From positions 1 through 64,000 of the forward strand of contig CAJKBQ010000007.1 of assembly GCA_905198155.1 (NCBI GenBank): a DNA stretch of 64,000 nucleotides, read 5' to 3'. The number at the start of each line of letters is the position of its first letter. Positions within the stretch are counted from its first letter, which is position 1. The DNA is from an uncultured Eubacteriales bacterium. GTDB taxonomy: Bacteria; Bacillota; Clostridia; Oscillospirales; Acutalibacteraceae. The notes under the pieces are model-generated. The model searched no databases, was not told the DNA's origin, and worked only from the letters and a program-made list of their open reading frames with translations. This document shows positions 5,681 to 13,322 of the stretch, one piece after another. The translations under genes were made by a program, and so were the position numbers.

Positions 5681-8212
5681 ATGAATATGAATAGCCCGAT
5701 TTTGGATTTGTACGCTTACGCGATGGAAGACTATCAAACCGTCAATGCGCCGCTGATCGAAGTGCGCCGCCAATATTTTGAAAACCCGGATCAGGCGGAT
5801 GCCCGCGCGCATACCGTCCGGGCCGAAAACGGCGCTGCGATCCGGTACCGGATGACCCCGCGCACCTTTCAATGGCGCGTGCGCGGCGGCGGCGCAGGCC
5901 AGCACGCCGACCGCACCAAAGACGGGGGATATGCGCTGCGGATTTTCGGCAGCGACGGCGCGCTGTTCCGGACGGAATATTTTGACGCGTCGCACCGGCT
6001 GCAAAAAATCGTATACGACCAGCACGGGACGCTGCGCGGAGAGATCACGGTCGGCGACGGCTGCATCGAAACGTCGTTCCTGCTGACGGACGAGGACGTG
6101 TACCACCGGCAGAAGCTGGTGCCGTGCCCCGAAGTGCCGTACGAGCCGAAAGAAGCCTACCACCGGTTCACCAAGTTGCTGGGTGTGCCGCCGGTGATCG
6201 CTTATACGCCCGACGGCGTGCTGTGCTACTACACGGAGGCGAATGCCGCCCGCGCGCAGCGGCTGGCCGCCGAGCCGCCGCAGTTCCGGTTCGACGTGCC
6301 GCAGCCGGCGGATGCGGCCGCGCCGGAATCGCAGGAGCCGGAGCTGCTTCCGGAGCTGGATTCCCTCCCGGAGCCGGAATCGCCCGCCCCGCCCCCCGAA
6401 CAGTCGGAATCGCCTACCCCGGAAGCTCCGGACGGCAACAACAAACGGTATTATGCGTGCGGGAAATTACAGTCCGGAAAAAATATCGGCGGTGATACGC
6501 CGCTCCCGGCGGAAATGTATGACGCGCTGCGCGAAGCGATTGCGCCGCAGCCCGCGCAGACGGAGACGCGGGAATTCCGCACGGCGGACGGCGATTGGCG
6601 GATCCAGACGACCGGCCCCGTCCTGAACTATGCCGGCGCAATTCGCAGCGGAATGCGCAACGGCTTTGGCGGCTCCATCGACCCGGCATCGCATTCGGCG
6701 CAGGTCGGAACGTGGGTGTACGACGGTTTCTGCGGTCTGGAAACCTGCACCGCGGACAACGGCGCGATTTATGCGCGGTTTGTCGATACCACGCAGCCGG
6801 AAGCATCAGCGCAGACGGCGCTGTTCCGCGCGGACGGCGCACTGCTGTACAGCGGAACGGTCGCGGACGGCTGCCGCACCGGATTCGGCACGGCGCTGCG
6901 CGGAGACGGCAGCTACTACGTCGGCACCTGGGCCAACGACCAGCCGGACGGCATGGGCGTGCTGATGACGGCGGACGGCGCACTGCTGTATCAGGGCCAG
7001 TGGTCGCACGGACAGCGCTGCGGACACGGCACATCGTACCGCGACGGCCAAGTGTCGTACTGCGGCGAATGGGCGGCCGACCGCTGCCACGGCGCAGGCA
7101 CGCTCGTGTGCGCAGACGGCAGCCGAATCGTGGGGCAGTTCGCGCACGGCGCAGTGTCCGGCGACGTGACGGAATTCGCGCCGGACGGCCGCAAACGGTA
7201 CGAAGGGCAAATGGCCGACGGGCAGTATCACGGGCACGGCACCCTGTGGGCGGCCGACGGGACGTCCCGCACGGGCACATTTGCGCGCGGCAAACTTTGC
7301 GGCGCGGCCGAAGAGACCGATCGCGCCGGACGGCTCGTTTACCGCGGCACGTTCGAAGACGGCGTACGCAGCGGGACGGGCACGTTGTACGACGCGGACG
7401 GCGCGGTGCAATATGAAGGCGGGTTTGCCGCCGGACAGCCGGACGGCCGCGGCAAATGCTATGCCGACGGCGACCTGGTATACGCCGGAGAATTGCGCGG
7501 CGGCGTGCGGGATGGCGTCGGCGCTGCGCTGACCCACGGCGTCCCGCAGTATTTCGGCCAATGGACTGCCGACCAGCCGGACGGGCTGGGCGTGATGTAC
7601 CGCGACGGCGAACCGGCGTTGGCCGGGCATTTCGCCGCCGGACAGCCGGACGGCCGCGTCAATGCATACGAATCCGGGCAACTGGTGCGCGAGATGATTT
7701 ACCGCGGCGGCGCGCCGGAATACATGATTGAATACGGTTCCGATGCGATTTACGCCGGTGCGGTCTACGGCGGCAAACGCTCCGGGCTGGGGCGTCTGCT
7801 GAACGAATATTGCGAGTGCGTGCAGCAGGGCGTGTTCCAGGACGGCGCGTTCCGCCGCCCCGCGCAGGTGATTCCCCGTCGGCTGGATCCGCTGCCGTGC
7901 CCGGACGCGCTGCGCGACACGCCGTATGAGTCGATCGCGTGCCCGGCGGACGGGTACATTCTGGGGTTGCCGATCCGCGACGGAATCTATTCGGGTCAGG
8001 TTCATGACGGCTTGCCGCACGGCCGCGGCACGATTGCTTACGCCGATCATATTTACACCGGATATTTCGCCGACGGCGCGCCGAGCGGTGCTGGCAGCCT
8101 GTATTTGACCAACGGCGAGGTCATTTCCGGTTCATTCGGCGACGCGCCGGATGCCAAGCGCGTGCAGTGCGGCGCGGTGACGTATGCGGTGCGGCCATCG
8201 GCGGCGGAGTAA
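5681..8212 (+). CDS. Large MORN-repeat protein
   Basis: The protein has 843 residues from ATG 5681, chosen because GAGAAAGG precedes it; the frame is open further upstream but lacks a site. Residues 1-200 are unique. About 205-250 is an acidic, proline-rich linker (PELDSLPEPESPAP). The rest holds roughly fifteen MORN units of the form Y-x-G-x-W-x-x-G-x-x-x-G-x-G, for example YYVGTWANDQPDGMGVLM. There is no signal peptide or membrane segment, so it is probably cytosolic. MORN repeats are thought to mediate protein or lipid contacts or serve as rigid scaffolds; bacterial members are mostly uncharacterised. It seems to be transcribed alone. Confidence 0.85.
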   Translation: MNMNSPILDLYAYAMEDYQTVNAPLIEVRRQYFENPDQADARAHTVRAENGAAIRYRMTPRTFQWRVRGGGAGQHADRTKDGGYALRIFGSDGALFRTEYFDASHRLQKIVYDQHGTLRGEITVGDGCIETSFLLTDEDVYHRQKLVPCPEVPYEPKEAYHRFTKLLGVPPVIAYTPDGVLCYYTEANAARAQRLAAEPPQFRFDVPQPADAAAPESQEPELLPELDSLPEPESPAPPPEQSESPTPEAPDGNNKRYYACGKLQSGKNIGGDTPLPAEMYDALREAIAPQPAQTETREFRTADGDWRIQTTGPVLNYAGAIRSGMRNGFGGSIDPASHSAQVGTWVYDGFCGLETCTADNGAIYARFVDTTQPEASAQTALFRADGALLYSGTVADGCRTGFGTALRGDGSYYVGTWANDQPDGMGVLMTADGALLYQGQWSHGQRCGHGTSYRDGQVSYCGEWAADRCHGAGTLVCADGSRIVGQFAHGAVSGDVTEFAPDGRKRYEGQMADGQYHGHGTLWAADGTSRTGTFARGKLCGAAEETDRAGRLVYRGTFEDGVRSGTGTLYDADGAVQYEGGFAAGQPDGRGKCYADGDLVYAGELRGGVRDGVGAALTHGVPQYFGQWTADQPDGLGVMYRDGEPALAGHFAAGQPDGRVNAYESGQLVREMIYRGGAPEYMIEYGSDAIYAGAVYGGKRSGLGRLLNEYCECVQQGVFQDGAFRRPAQVIPRRLDPLPCPDALRDTPYESIACPADGYILGLPIRDGIYSGQVHDGLPHGRGTIAYADHIYTGYFADGAPSGAGSLYLTNGEVISGSFGDAPDAKRVQCGAVTYAVRPSAAE

Positions 8213-8250
8213 AACGACGGAATTTCCTGCGCGCCGCACCAAATTCCCGC

Positions 8251-8279
8251 TTGACAAACGGGCGCGGGCGTGCGATAAT
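8251..8279 (+). promoter_or_regulatory. Promoter of the SGNH hydrolase gene at 8325
   Basis: TTGACA (8251-8256) and GATAAT (8274-8279) with a 17-bp spacer, 45 bp before the ATG. Confidence 0.8.
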
Positions 8280-8324
8280 AGAGCCGTCTCAAAATCCTGT
8301 TATATCAGAAGGAGTCCCAAACCG

Positions 8325-9347
8325 ATGAAATTATATCAATATTACGATGCCCCGCTGGAAGTCCACGGCCTGCCGTTTTATGCGGAAAATCACCGGCTGG
8401 AACGGCTGACCGACGCCGACGCAGCGGCGCTGCGCGCAGAAAATCCGGAATCCGGCGTACTGATTTTGCACCGCCGCACGCCCGGCGCGCGGGTCTGCTT
8501 CCAAACCGATGCACCGCAGTTCACCGTCCGGATGGAACTGGAAAAAATCACGCCGGACGTCGGAATGTCAATTTTTGCGTGCCAGTCAGTCACAGTATTA
8601 ATCGGCCCGCACCAATCGCCGCGCTTTGCGGGACTAGTGAATCCGCCGAACTATACCGCGTGCACCGCAGAAAAAACATTCAAAAAGCCCAATAAAATGG
8701 AAGATATCACGCTGCTGCTCCCGCGCAACGAGCACGTCGTGCAGCTGGAAGTCGAAGTGCCGGACGACGCGCGCGTCGAAGCACCGACCCCGTACCGGTA
8801 TGCGCCAATCCTGTTCTACGGCTCGTCAATCACGGAGGGCGGATGCTGCTGCCACGCGCCAAATGCCTACACGCACCGCGTGAGCAGTATGCTCGGCGCT
8901 GACTACTACAACTTCGGATTTTCCGGCAGTGCGCGCGGCGAGCTGGCGCTGGCCGACTGCATCAACCGAATTCCGATGTCCGTGTTTGTGTACGATTATG
9001 ACCACAATGCGCCCGATCCGGCGCATTTGGCGCGCACGCATGAGCCGTTTTTCCGCCGAATCCGCGCGGCACACCCGGAATTGCCGATTGTGATGCTGAC
9101 GCGGCCGGTGTATGAGCCGTCGTCCGACGCCGACGCGCGGTATGAGATTATTGCGCAGACGTACCGCCGCGCGGTCGAATCCGGCGACCGGAATGTCTGG
9201 CTGATCGACGGCCGGACGTTCTTCGGCGCCGATGGCGCGTGCTGCTCGTGCGACGGTTGTCACCCGAACGACCTCGGTTTTTACCGGATGGCGCAGCGGG
9301 TGGAGCCGGTGCTGCGGCAGATTCTTGAATCCCGGTACGGAAATTAA
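8325..9347 (+). CDS. SGNH/GDSL hydrolase with N-terminal beta domain
   Basis: The start is ATG 8325 after AAGGAG; the frame is open upstream, but a strong promoter lies inside that extension. The 340-residue product has an N-terminal beta-rich region (1-165) and an SGNH domain (about 166-340). FYGSSITEGG supplies the nucleophile Ser, GFSGSARGE the Gly block, DYDHNAPD the Asn, and CDGCHPNDLGFYRMA the Asp-His dyad. The layout matches two-domain SGNH esterases that deacylate carbohydrates. Cys clusters beside the active site (GGCCCHAP and ACCSCDGC) are unusual. No signal peptide is seen. Substrate unknown. Confidence 0.85.
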   Translation: MKLYQYYDAPLEVHGLPFYAENHRLERLTDADAAALRAENPESGVLILHRRTPGARVCFQTDAPQFTVRMELEKITPDVGMSIFACQSVTVLIGPHQSPRFAGLVNPPNYTACTAEKTFKKPNKMEDITLLLPRNEHVVQLEVEVPDDARVEAPTPYRYAPILFYGSSITEGGCCCHAPNAYTHRVSSMLGADYYNFGFSGSARGELALADCINRIPMSVFVYDYDHNAPDPAHLARTHEPFFRRIRAAHPELPIVMLTRPVYEPSSDADARYEIIAQTYRRAVESGDRNVWLIDGRTFFGADGACCSCDGCHPNDLGFYRMAQRVEPVLRQILESRYGN

Positions 9348-9369
9348 CGCGTTTTTTCGCCCAAACCGG

Positions 9370-9398
9370 TTGCAAAATCCGGCGAAATGATGTACAAT
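9370..9398 (+). promoter_or_regulatory. Promoter of pduL-like gene
   Basis: TTGCAA (9370-9375) and TACAAT (9393-9398) with a 17-bp spacer. Confidence 0.7.
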
Positions 9399-9432
9399 AA
9401 TAAAAGATTCTAAAAGTTTGGAGTGGATTGAT

Positions 9433-10002
9433 ATGAGTAAAGTATTGGTAGAAACTTCCGCGCGGCACGTCCATGTGACGGCGGCGGATTTGGCGGCGCT
9501 GTTCGGCGAGGGCTACGAGCTGACGGTGAAGAAAATGCTGTCCCAGCCGGGTCAGTTCGCGAGCAACGAGCGCGTGACCGTTGTCGGCCCGAAAGGCGAG
9601 CTGGCGAACGTGTCCATTCTGGGACCGGTGCGCCCGGCGACGCAGGTGGAGCTGGCGCTGACCGACGCCCGTAAGATCGGCGTGGCGGCGCCGGTGCGCG
9701 AGTCCGGCGATATCGCGGGGACGCCCGGATGTAAGCTGGTCGGCCCGAAAGGCGAAGTGACCATCGCCGAAGGTGTGATCGCGGCGAAACGCCACATTCA
9801 CTTCACCCCGGCCGACGCGGCGGAAGCCGGCGTGACGGACAAACAGATTGTTTCGGTAAAAATTGACACAAACGGCCGCAGTCTGGTGTTCGGCGACGTG
9901 GTGGTGCGCGTGAGCGAAAAATTCGCTGCGGCGATGCACATCGACACCGACGAGTCCAACGCAGCCGGGTGCGCCGGGACGGTGTACGGCGAGATCATCT
10001 GA
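9433..10002 (+). CDS. pduL: Phosphate propanoyltransferase-type (PduL) acyltransferase
   Basis: PduL-family enzymes interconvert acyl-CoA and acyl phosphate (propionyl or acetyl) and are unrelated to Pta. The 189-residue product shows the two PduL zinc-binding histidine signatures, SARHVHVT near the start and AKRHIHFTP near residue 120, plus the conserved GPKGE stretches. ATG 9433 is preferred over an ATG at 9418 because TGGAGTGG is well spaced before it. No microcompartment shell genes are nearby and no long encapsulation extension is present, so it probably acts in the cytosol as a Pta substitute in acetate or propionate formation. It is transcribed alone. Confidence 0.88.
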   Translation: MSKVLVETSARHVHVTAADLAALFGEGYELTVKKMLSQPGQFASNERVTVVGPKGELANVSILGPVRPATQVELALTDARKIGVAAPVRESGDIAGTPGCKLVGPKGEVTIAEGVIAAKRHIHFTPADAAEAGVTDKQIVSVKIDTNGRSLVFGDVVVRVSEKFAAAMHIDTDESNAAGCAGTVYGEII

Positions 10003-10018
10003 TCCGTTTGACCACAGC

Positions 10019-10050
10019 GAAAAAAGCCTTCCGCGCAGGAAGGCTTTTTT
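10019..10050. terminator. Bidirectional terminator between pduL and the GH42-like gene
   Basis: GCCTTCC (10026-10032) pairs with GGAAGGC (10038-10044), flanked by A5-6 upstream and T6 downstream; serves both converging genes. Confidence 0.9.
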
Positions 10051-10072
10051 GCGTTTTTCCGCATTCGTGCGG

Positions 10073-12181
10073 TCAATTCCGGCACTGCGGCCGAATCGAA
10101 ATTCTGGCCGGCGCATCGCCGTCCGGCGGGAAAATGCCCAAAATGCGGTTGTCGGCGTAAACGGTGAAACCCGGCGGCGCAATCATGGTGCATCCGGCGG
10201 CGCGCGCCCGTTCATGCAGCTGCGCGGCGGTCAGCGACGGGAAGGCGCACAGCGTGATCGCGCCGCACTGCGCCGTCATCACTCGGCCGTCCGGATATCG
10301 CGCCAGCACGCGCAGTGCCGGATCGGGGACGATTTCGATCAGCGGGAAATCGTGCAGCAGCGTGTACCCGTTGTACGGAAAATCCGTCATCCGATAGCCG
10401 AACGATTCCACAGGATACGCCGCCGGGTTTTCCCGAATCGCAATGCCCGTCATCCGGCGGACGCGGTCGATGTCAAACTGCCCGGATTCGTCAAGCGCGC
10501 CGAATGCATAGTGGACAATCCACTGTGCGTCCGGCCGGGTGCGCGCGCGGATGGCGGCGAATTTGGATTCCGACAGCGCACACAGCCCGTCCACCACAAT
10601 CAGCCGGTATTGATCCAGCGGTATCTCCGCCAAATCCGCCAGCCGCGCGGTATCCACCGGCGCGCCGCACAGGTGCATCTCTGCGTGCAGGTGCATATGC
10701 AGCCCGCCCGCCAACCCCATGCTGGGCGCGTGCATCCGGTCGCCGACTTCGTCGGTAATCAGCAGAATTTCCGCCGTGCTGCGGTGCGGCAGCCGGTTGA
10801 CCTGCGCGGCCAGCGCCGTCAGATCCGCGATGGTCTGCATCAGCACCGGGTGATCGTACCATCCATCGCCCAGATCCATCCACCAGAACCCCTGCCCATA
10901 TGTCAAATTTTTGACGGCTTCCCGCTGCAACAGTGTAACGGACTGCGCCAGCGTACGGGTTTGCGTGTCGGCGCGCCGATCCAAAAACGTGCGGTTGTCA
11001 ATTTCGTCCATCCAGGCTTTTTTGCGGTTATATGACTGCGACGGCCCCTGTTCACCGCCCGGCTGCCCGGCCTGCGCGCGGTAATATCCTTTGGGCGACG
11101 CCAGAAAATCGACGTCCGGCGATTCCAGCAGCCGCGCCGCCGCCAAATGTCCGCATTCGGCCGCAGTCGGCAGGTAAGAATAGCCGTAAAATACGCCCGC
11201 AATCAGCGCCGGGTCGGCCTGTTTCACGGCGCGGCACAGCGCCGCCGCCGCCCGGGCGTTTGCATCCGACAAAAAATCGTAGTAATCGCGGCACGCGGCG
11301 TCGGACGCAAAGCAGAATTCCGCCAGCGACCCGCGCGCAGATCGGCGCGCCGTAGACGGGACACCCAGCGGGCCGTCCGGCTGCTGCCACGCCGCGCGCA
11401 GCGCCGCTTCGGAGCCGTACCGCGCCCGCGCAAACGCAATAAAGTGCCGGGTATGCGAGATTCCGTAATCGCCGAACCGGCCGCTGCCCGGCCGATTCCA
11501 CCCGCCCCACACCGTCGATTCCCCGCAATTGCCGTATGCAATGTGGTACCCGACGATCTGCCGGGCAAACGGCGTTTCGGCAATGTGCGCAATCAGCCGC
11601 CGGATGGCATCGGCCGCGTCGCGCAGCCACACCTGCGACGAAATGCTTTGGAGCGCAATGCGTCCGCCGACGTTGGGGCGGTCGTCGCGGAACGCGATGC
11701 GCCCGCCGTTGACGCCGTATCCGGCGGCGCTGTCGTACCCCAAAATGTCCTGCGCGGGGGTATCTACCAGCGCGGCGATCTCGCGTTCGGACTGGGGGCC
11801 GCCTTCGTACACGAACACCTCGGCCGGGTGATTGCGGCACCAGTCGATGGGCACGTTCAGCTTGATCCGGGGCAGTACCCGAATTTGGGAATTGCCGTCC
11901 AGCAGCGCGTGCAGCACGCGGTCGGTCAGCCGGTAGTCGAAGCGGCCGTCCCCGTTCCACCCGGTCGGGAGGATGACGGTGTGGTTCCGCACGCCGCAAT
12001 CCGTAAATTGATCGTGGAAGCGGCGGTACGATGGAAAGTCGTCCGAAAAGATGAGCTGCGTCCCGTTTGAATTGTACCGCGGCGGGTCATAGCAGAATCC
12101 CAATCTTGACCAAAAGAAAGGTTCTGTCCGCAGTGCGGCGGGGGAGACGCGGAAATGAAAATTTTCGTCTGAAACCTGCAT
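10073..12181 (-). CDS. GH42-like glycoside hydrolase family protein
   Basis: From ATG 12181 (GGAGG 9 nt upstream; an earlier in-frame ATG at 12217 has no site) the product has 702 residues. The first ~450 residues look like a TIM barrel: FFWSRLGFCYDPPRYNSNGT, YHIAYGNCGESTVWGG (near residue 220, where a GH42 acid/base region is expected) and SPKGYYRAQAGQPGGEQGPS. A trimerisation-like domain follows (ILLITDEVGDRMH). The family cleaves terminal beta-galactosides and related sugars. YGNCGES lacks the usual N-E pair of GH42 acid/base motifs, so activity and substrate are uncertain. No signal peptide, hence an intracellular enzyme. It stands alone on the minus strand, sharing its promoter region with the uracil-DNA glycosylase. 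Confidence 0.65.
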   Translation of the reverse strand: MQVSDENFHFRVSPAALRTEPFFWSRLGFCYDPPRYNSNGTQLIFSDDFPSYRRFHDQFTDCGVRNHTVILPTGWNGDGRFDYRLTDRVLHALLDGNSQIRVLPRIKLNVPIDWCRNHPAEVFVYEGGPQSEREIAALVDTPAQDILGYDSAAGYGVNGGRIAFRDDRPNVGGRIALQSISSQVWLRDAADAIRRLIAHIAETPFARQIVGYHIAYGNCGESTVWGGWNRPGSGRFGDYGISHTRHFIAFARARYGSEAALRAAWQQPDGPLGVPSTARRSARGSLAEFCFASDAACRDYYDFLSDANARAAAALCRAVKQADPALIAGVFYGYSYLPTAAECGHLAAARLLESPDVDFLASPKGYYRAQAGQPGGEQGPSQSYNRKKAWMDEIDNRTFLDRRADTQTRTLAQSVTLLQREAVKNLTYGQGFWWMDLGDGWYDHPVLMQTIADLTALAAQVNRLPHRSTAEILLITDEVGDRMHAPSMGLAGGLHMHLHAEMHLCGAPVDTARLADLAEIPLDQYRLIVVDGLCALSESKFAAIRARTRPDAQWIVHYAFGALDESGQFDIDRVRRMTGIAIRENPAAYPVESFGYRMTDFPYNGYTLLHDFPLIEIVPDPALRVLARYPDGRVMTAQCGAITLCAFPSLTAAQLHERARAAGCTMIAPPGFTVYADNRILGIFPPDGDAPARISIRPQCRN

Positions 12182-12199
12182 TTTTTCAGTCCTCCGAAA

Positions 12200-12228
12200 T
12201 TGATTTTTTTCGCGCAAAATGGTACAAT
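12200..12228 (+). promoter_or_regulatory. Promoter of the uracil-DNA glycosylase gene
   Basis: TTGATT (12200-12205) and TACAAT (12223-12228) with a 17-bp spacer. Confidence 0.6.
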
Positions 12229-12231
12229 TAT

Positions 12232-12260
12232 ATTATAAAAGCGCTGCAAATCGCGCACAA
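12232..12260 (-). promoter_or_regulatory. Promoter of the GH42-like gene
   Basis: TATAAT (12232-12237) on the minus strand with TTGTGC (12255-12260) at 17 bp. It lies back to back with the plus-strand promoter at 12200-12228. Confidence 0.6.
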
Positions 12261-12311
12261 CCGAAAAAACGATCAAAATGGTTGAAAAAACGCACTTTTG
12301 GAGGGATTTGA

Positions 12312-12890
12312 ATGGAAATGAACGAAGAATGGGCCCAATTGCAGGCCGAATGCACCGCCTGCACCGGCTGCGTACTGTGCAGCGGGCGGCACCATGTGGT
12401 GTTCGGCGTGGGGAACCCGGCGTCGCAGGTGATGCTGATCGGCGAGGGGCCGGGGGAAAACGAAGATTTGCAGGGCGAGCCGTTCGTCGGCAAAGCGGGG
12501 CAATTGCTGGACAAGATGCTGGCCGCCGTCGATCTGGATCGGAAAACGAACGTGTACATCGCCAACATCGTGAAATGCCGTCCGCCGCACAACCGCGACC
12601 CGCTGCCGGAGGAGCAGGAAGCCTGCATCGGATGGCTGCGGCGGCAGGTGGCGCTGGTGCACCCCAAAATCATCGTCTGCTTGGGGCGGATTGCCGCCAT
12701 GCGCCTGCTGGATCCCAATATCCGGATCACGCAGCAGCATGGGCAGTGGGTGCAGCGCAACGGTGTGTGGATGATGGCGACGCTGCATCCGGCGGCGCTG
12801 CTGCGCAATCCGGCGCAAAAGCCGGACGCGTTCTGCGATTTTTTGAATTTGCGCGAAAAAATCCGTGAATTGTGCGGAAATGCCGGGTAA
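12312..12890 (+). CDS. Family 4 (iron-sulfur) uracil-DNA glycosylase
   Basis: This 192-residue enzyme removes uracil from DNA for base-excision repair. Four ligand cysteines for a [4Fe-4S] cluster are visible: C14, C17, and the pair in KCRPPHNRDPLPEEQEAC spaced as in family 4. Motif A is GEGPGENEDLQGEPFVG and motif B is HPAALLRNP. ATG 12312 follows GGAGGG. The last 25 codons (AQKPDAFCDFLNLREKIREL and a short tail) are the source-like match of two additional gene-end fragments downstream (13003-13075 and 13191-13263), whose tails read SLREKIQDLNRA instead. Confidence 0.92.
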   Translation: MEMNEEWAQLQAECTACTGCVLCSGRHHVVFGVGNPASQVMLIGEGPGENEDLQGEPFVGKAGQLLDKMLAAVDLDRKTNVYIANIVKCRPPHNRDPLPEEQEACIGWLRRQVALVHPKIIVCLGRIAAMRLLDPNIRITQQHGQWVQRNGVWMMATLHPAALLRNPAQKPDAFCDFLNLREKIRELCGNAG

Positions 12891-12897
12891 ATAAGCA

Positions 12898-12934
12898 AAA
12901 TTGCCGGATCGTGCGCTGCACGGTTCGGCAATTT
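12898..12934. terminator. Hairpin after the uracil-DNA glycosylase gene
   Basis: AAATTGCCG at the left pairs with CGGCAATTT at the right, with an inner GTGC/GCAC stem and one mismatch. It lies 7 nt past the stop and can end transcripts from both sides. Confidence 0.6.
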
Positions 12935-12945
12935 GGATGGGGCGG

Positions 12946-13002
12946 TTATTTCATGGGGGTGTCGTAGCCGTCCGGGTTCTGGCTTTGCCAGCGCTGGAAG
13001 TC
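12946..13002 (-). pseudogene. Extra copy A of the galE 3' end
   Basis: On the minus strand it reads DFQRWQSQNPDGYDTPMK then TAA (12946-12948), matching the true galE end (DSWRWQSQNPDGYDTAK). No galE body is attached; to its right the sequence turns directly into a glycosylase 3' end. Confidence 0.8.
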
Positions 13003-13075
13003 GGCGCGAAAACCGAGTGGGTTCTGCGATTTCCTCAGCCTGCGCGACAAAATCCAAGATTTGAACCGCGCGTGA
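13003..13075 (+). pseudogene. Extra copy of the uracil-DNA glycosylase 3' end (first)
   Basis: Reads ARKPSGFCDFLSLRDKIQDL then NRA and TGA, matching AQKPDAFCDFLNLREKIREL of the intact gene. It has no 5' part. Confidence 0.8.
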
Positions 13076-13084
13076 CGGGACAGA

Positions 13085-13122
13085 AAAATCGGCGATGCAC
13101 TTGTGTATGCACCGCCGATTTT
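13085..13122. terminator. Bidirectional terminator-like hairpin, first junction copy
   Basis: AAAATCGGCG (13085-13094) pairs with CGCCGATTTT (13113-13122), with an inner TGCA/TGCA stem. Confidence 0.75.
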
Positions 13123-13136
13123 CGATTTGCGTTCGA

Positions 13137-13190
13137 TTATCTCGCCGTGCCGCAGTACCCGGATTTCCGGCGTTGCCAGCGCCGGAAGTC
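13137..13190 (-). pseudogene. Extra copy B of the galE 3' end (diverged)
   Basis: On the minus strand it reads DFRRWQRRKSGYCGTAR then TAA (13137-13139). Frame, stop position and RWQ...GY spacing match galE, but the sequence has drifted more than copy A. Confidence 0.7.
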
Positions 13191-13263
13191 GGCGCAAAAA
13201 CCGGACGCGTTCTGCGATTTCCTCAGCCTGCGTGAAAAAATCCAAGATTTGAACCGCGCGTGA
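13191..13263 (+). pseudogene. Extra copy of the uracil-DNA glycosylase 3' end (second)
   Basis: Reads AQKPDAFCDFLSLREKIQDL then NRA and TGA. The first ten residues match the intact gene exactly, and the tail matches the first extra copy. Confidence 0.8.
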
Positions 13264-13273
13264 CGGGGGACAA

Positions 13274-13309
13274 AAAATCGGCGATGCACTTGGGATGACC
13301 GCCGATTTT
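13274..13309. terminator. Bidirectional terminator-like hairpin, second junction copy (end of galE)
   Basis: AAAATCGGCG (13274-13283) pairs with CGCCGATTTT (13300-13309). It is a near copy of the hairpin at 13085-13122 and lies 14 nt past the galE stop. Confidence 0.8.
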
Positions 13310-13322
13310 GATTTGGACTCGA

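Noticed and set aside
12901..13263. 120-codon plus-strand frame and 99-codon minus-strand frame (12946-13245) in the glycosylase-galE gap
   Set aside because: Both run through terminator hairpins and chimeric gene-end fragments; they are by-products of the junction duplication.
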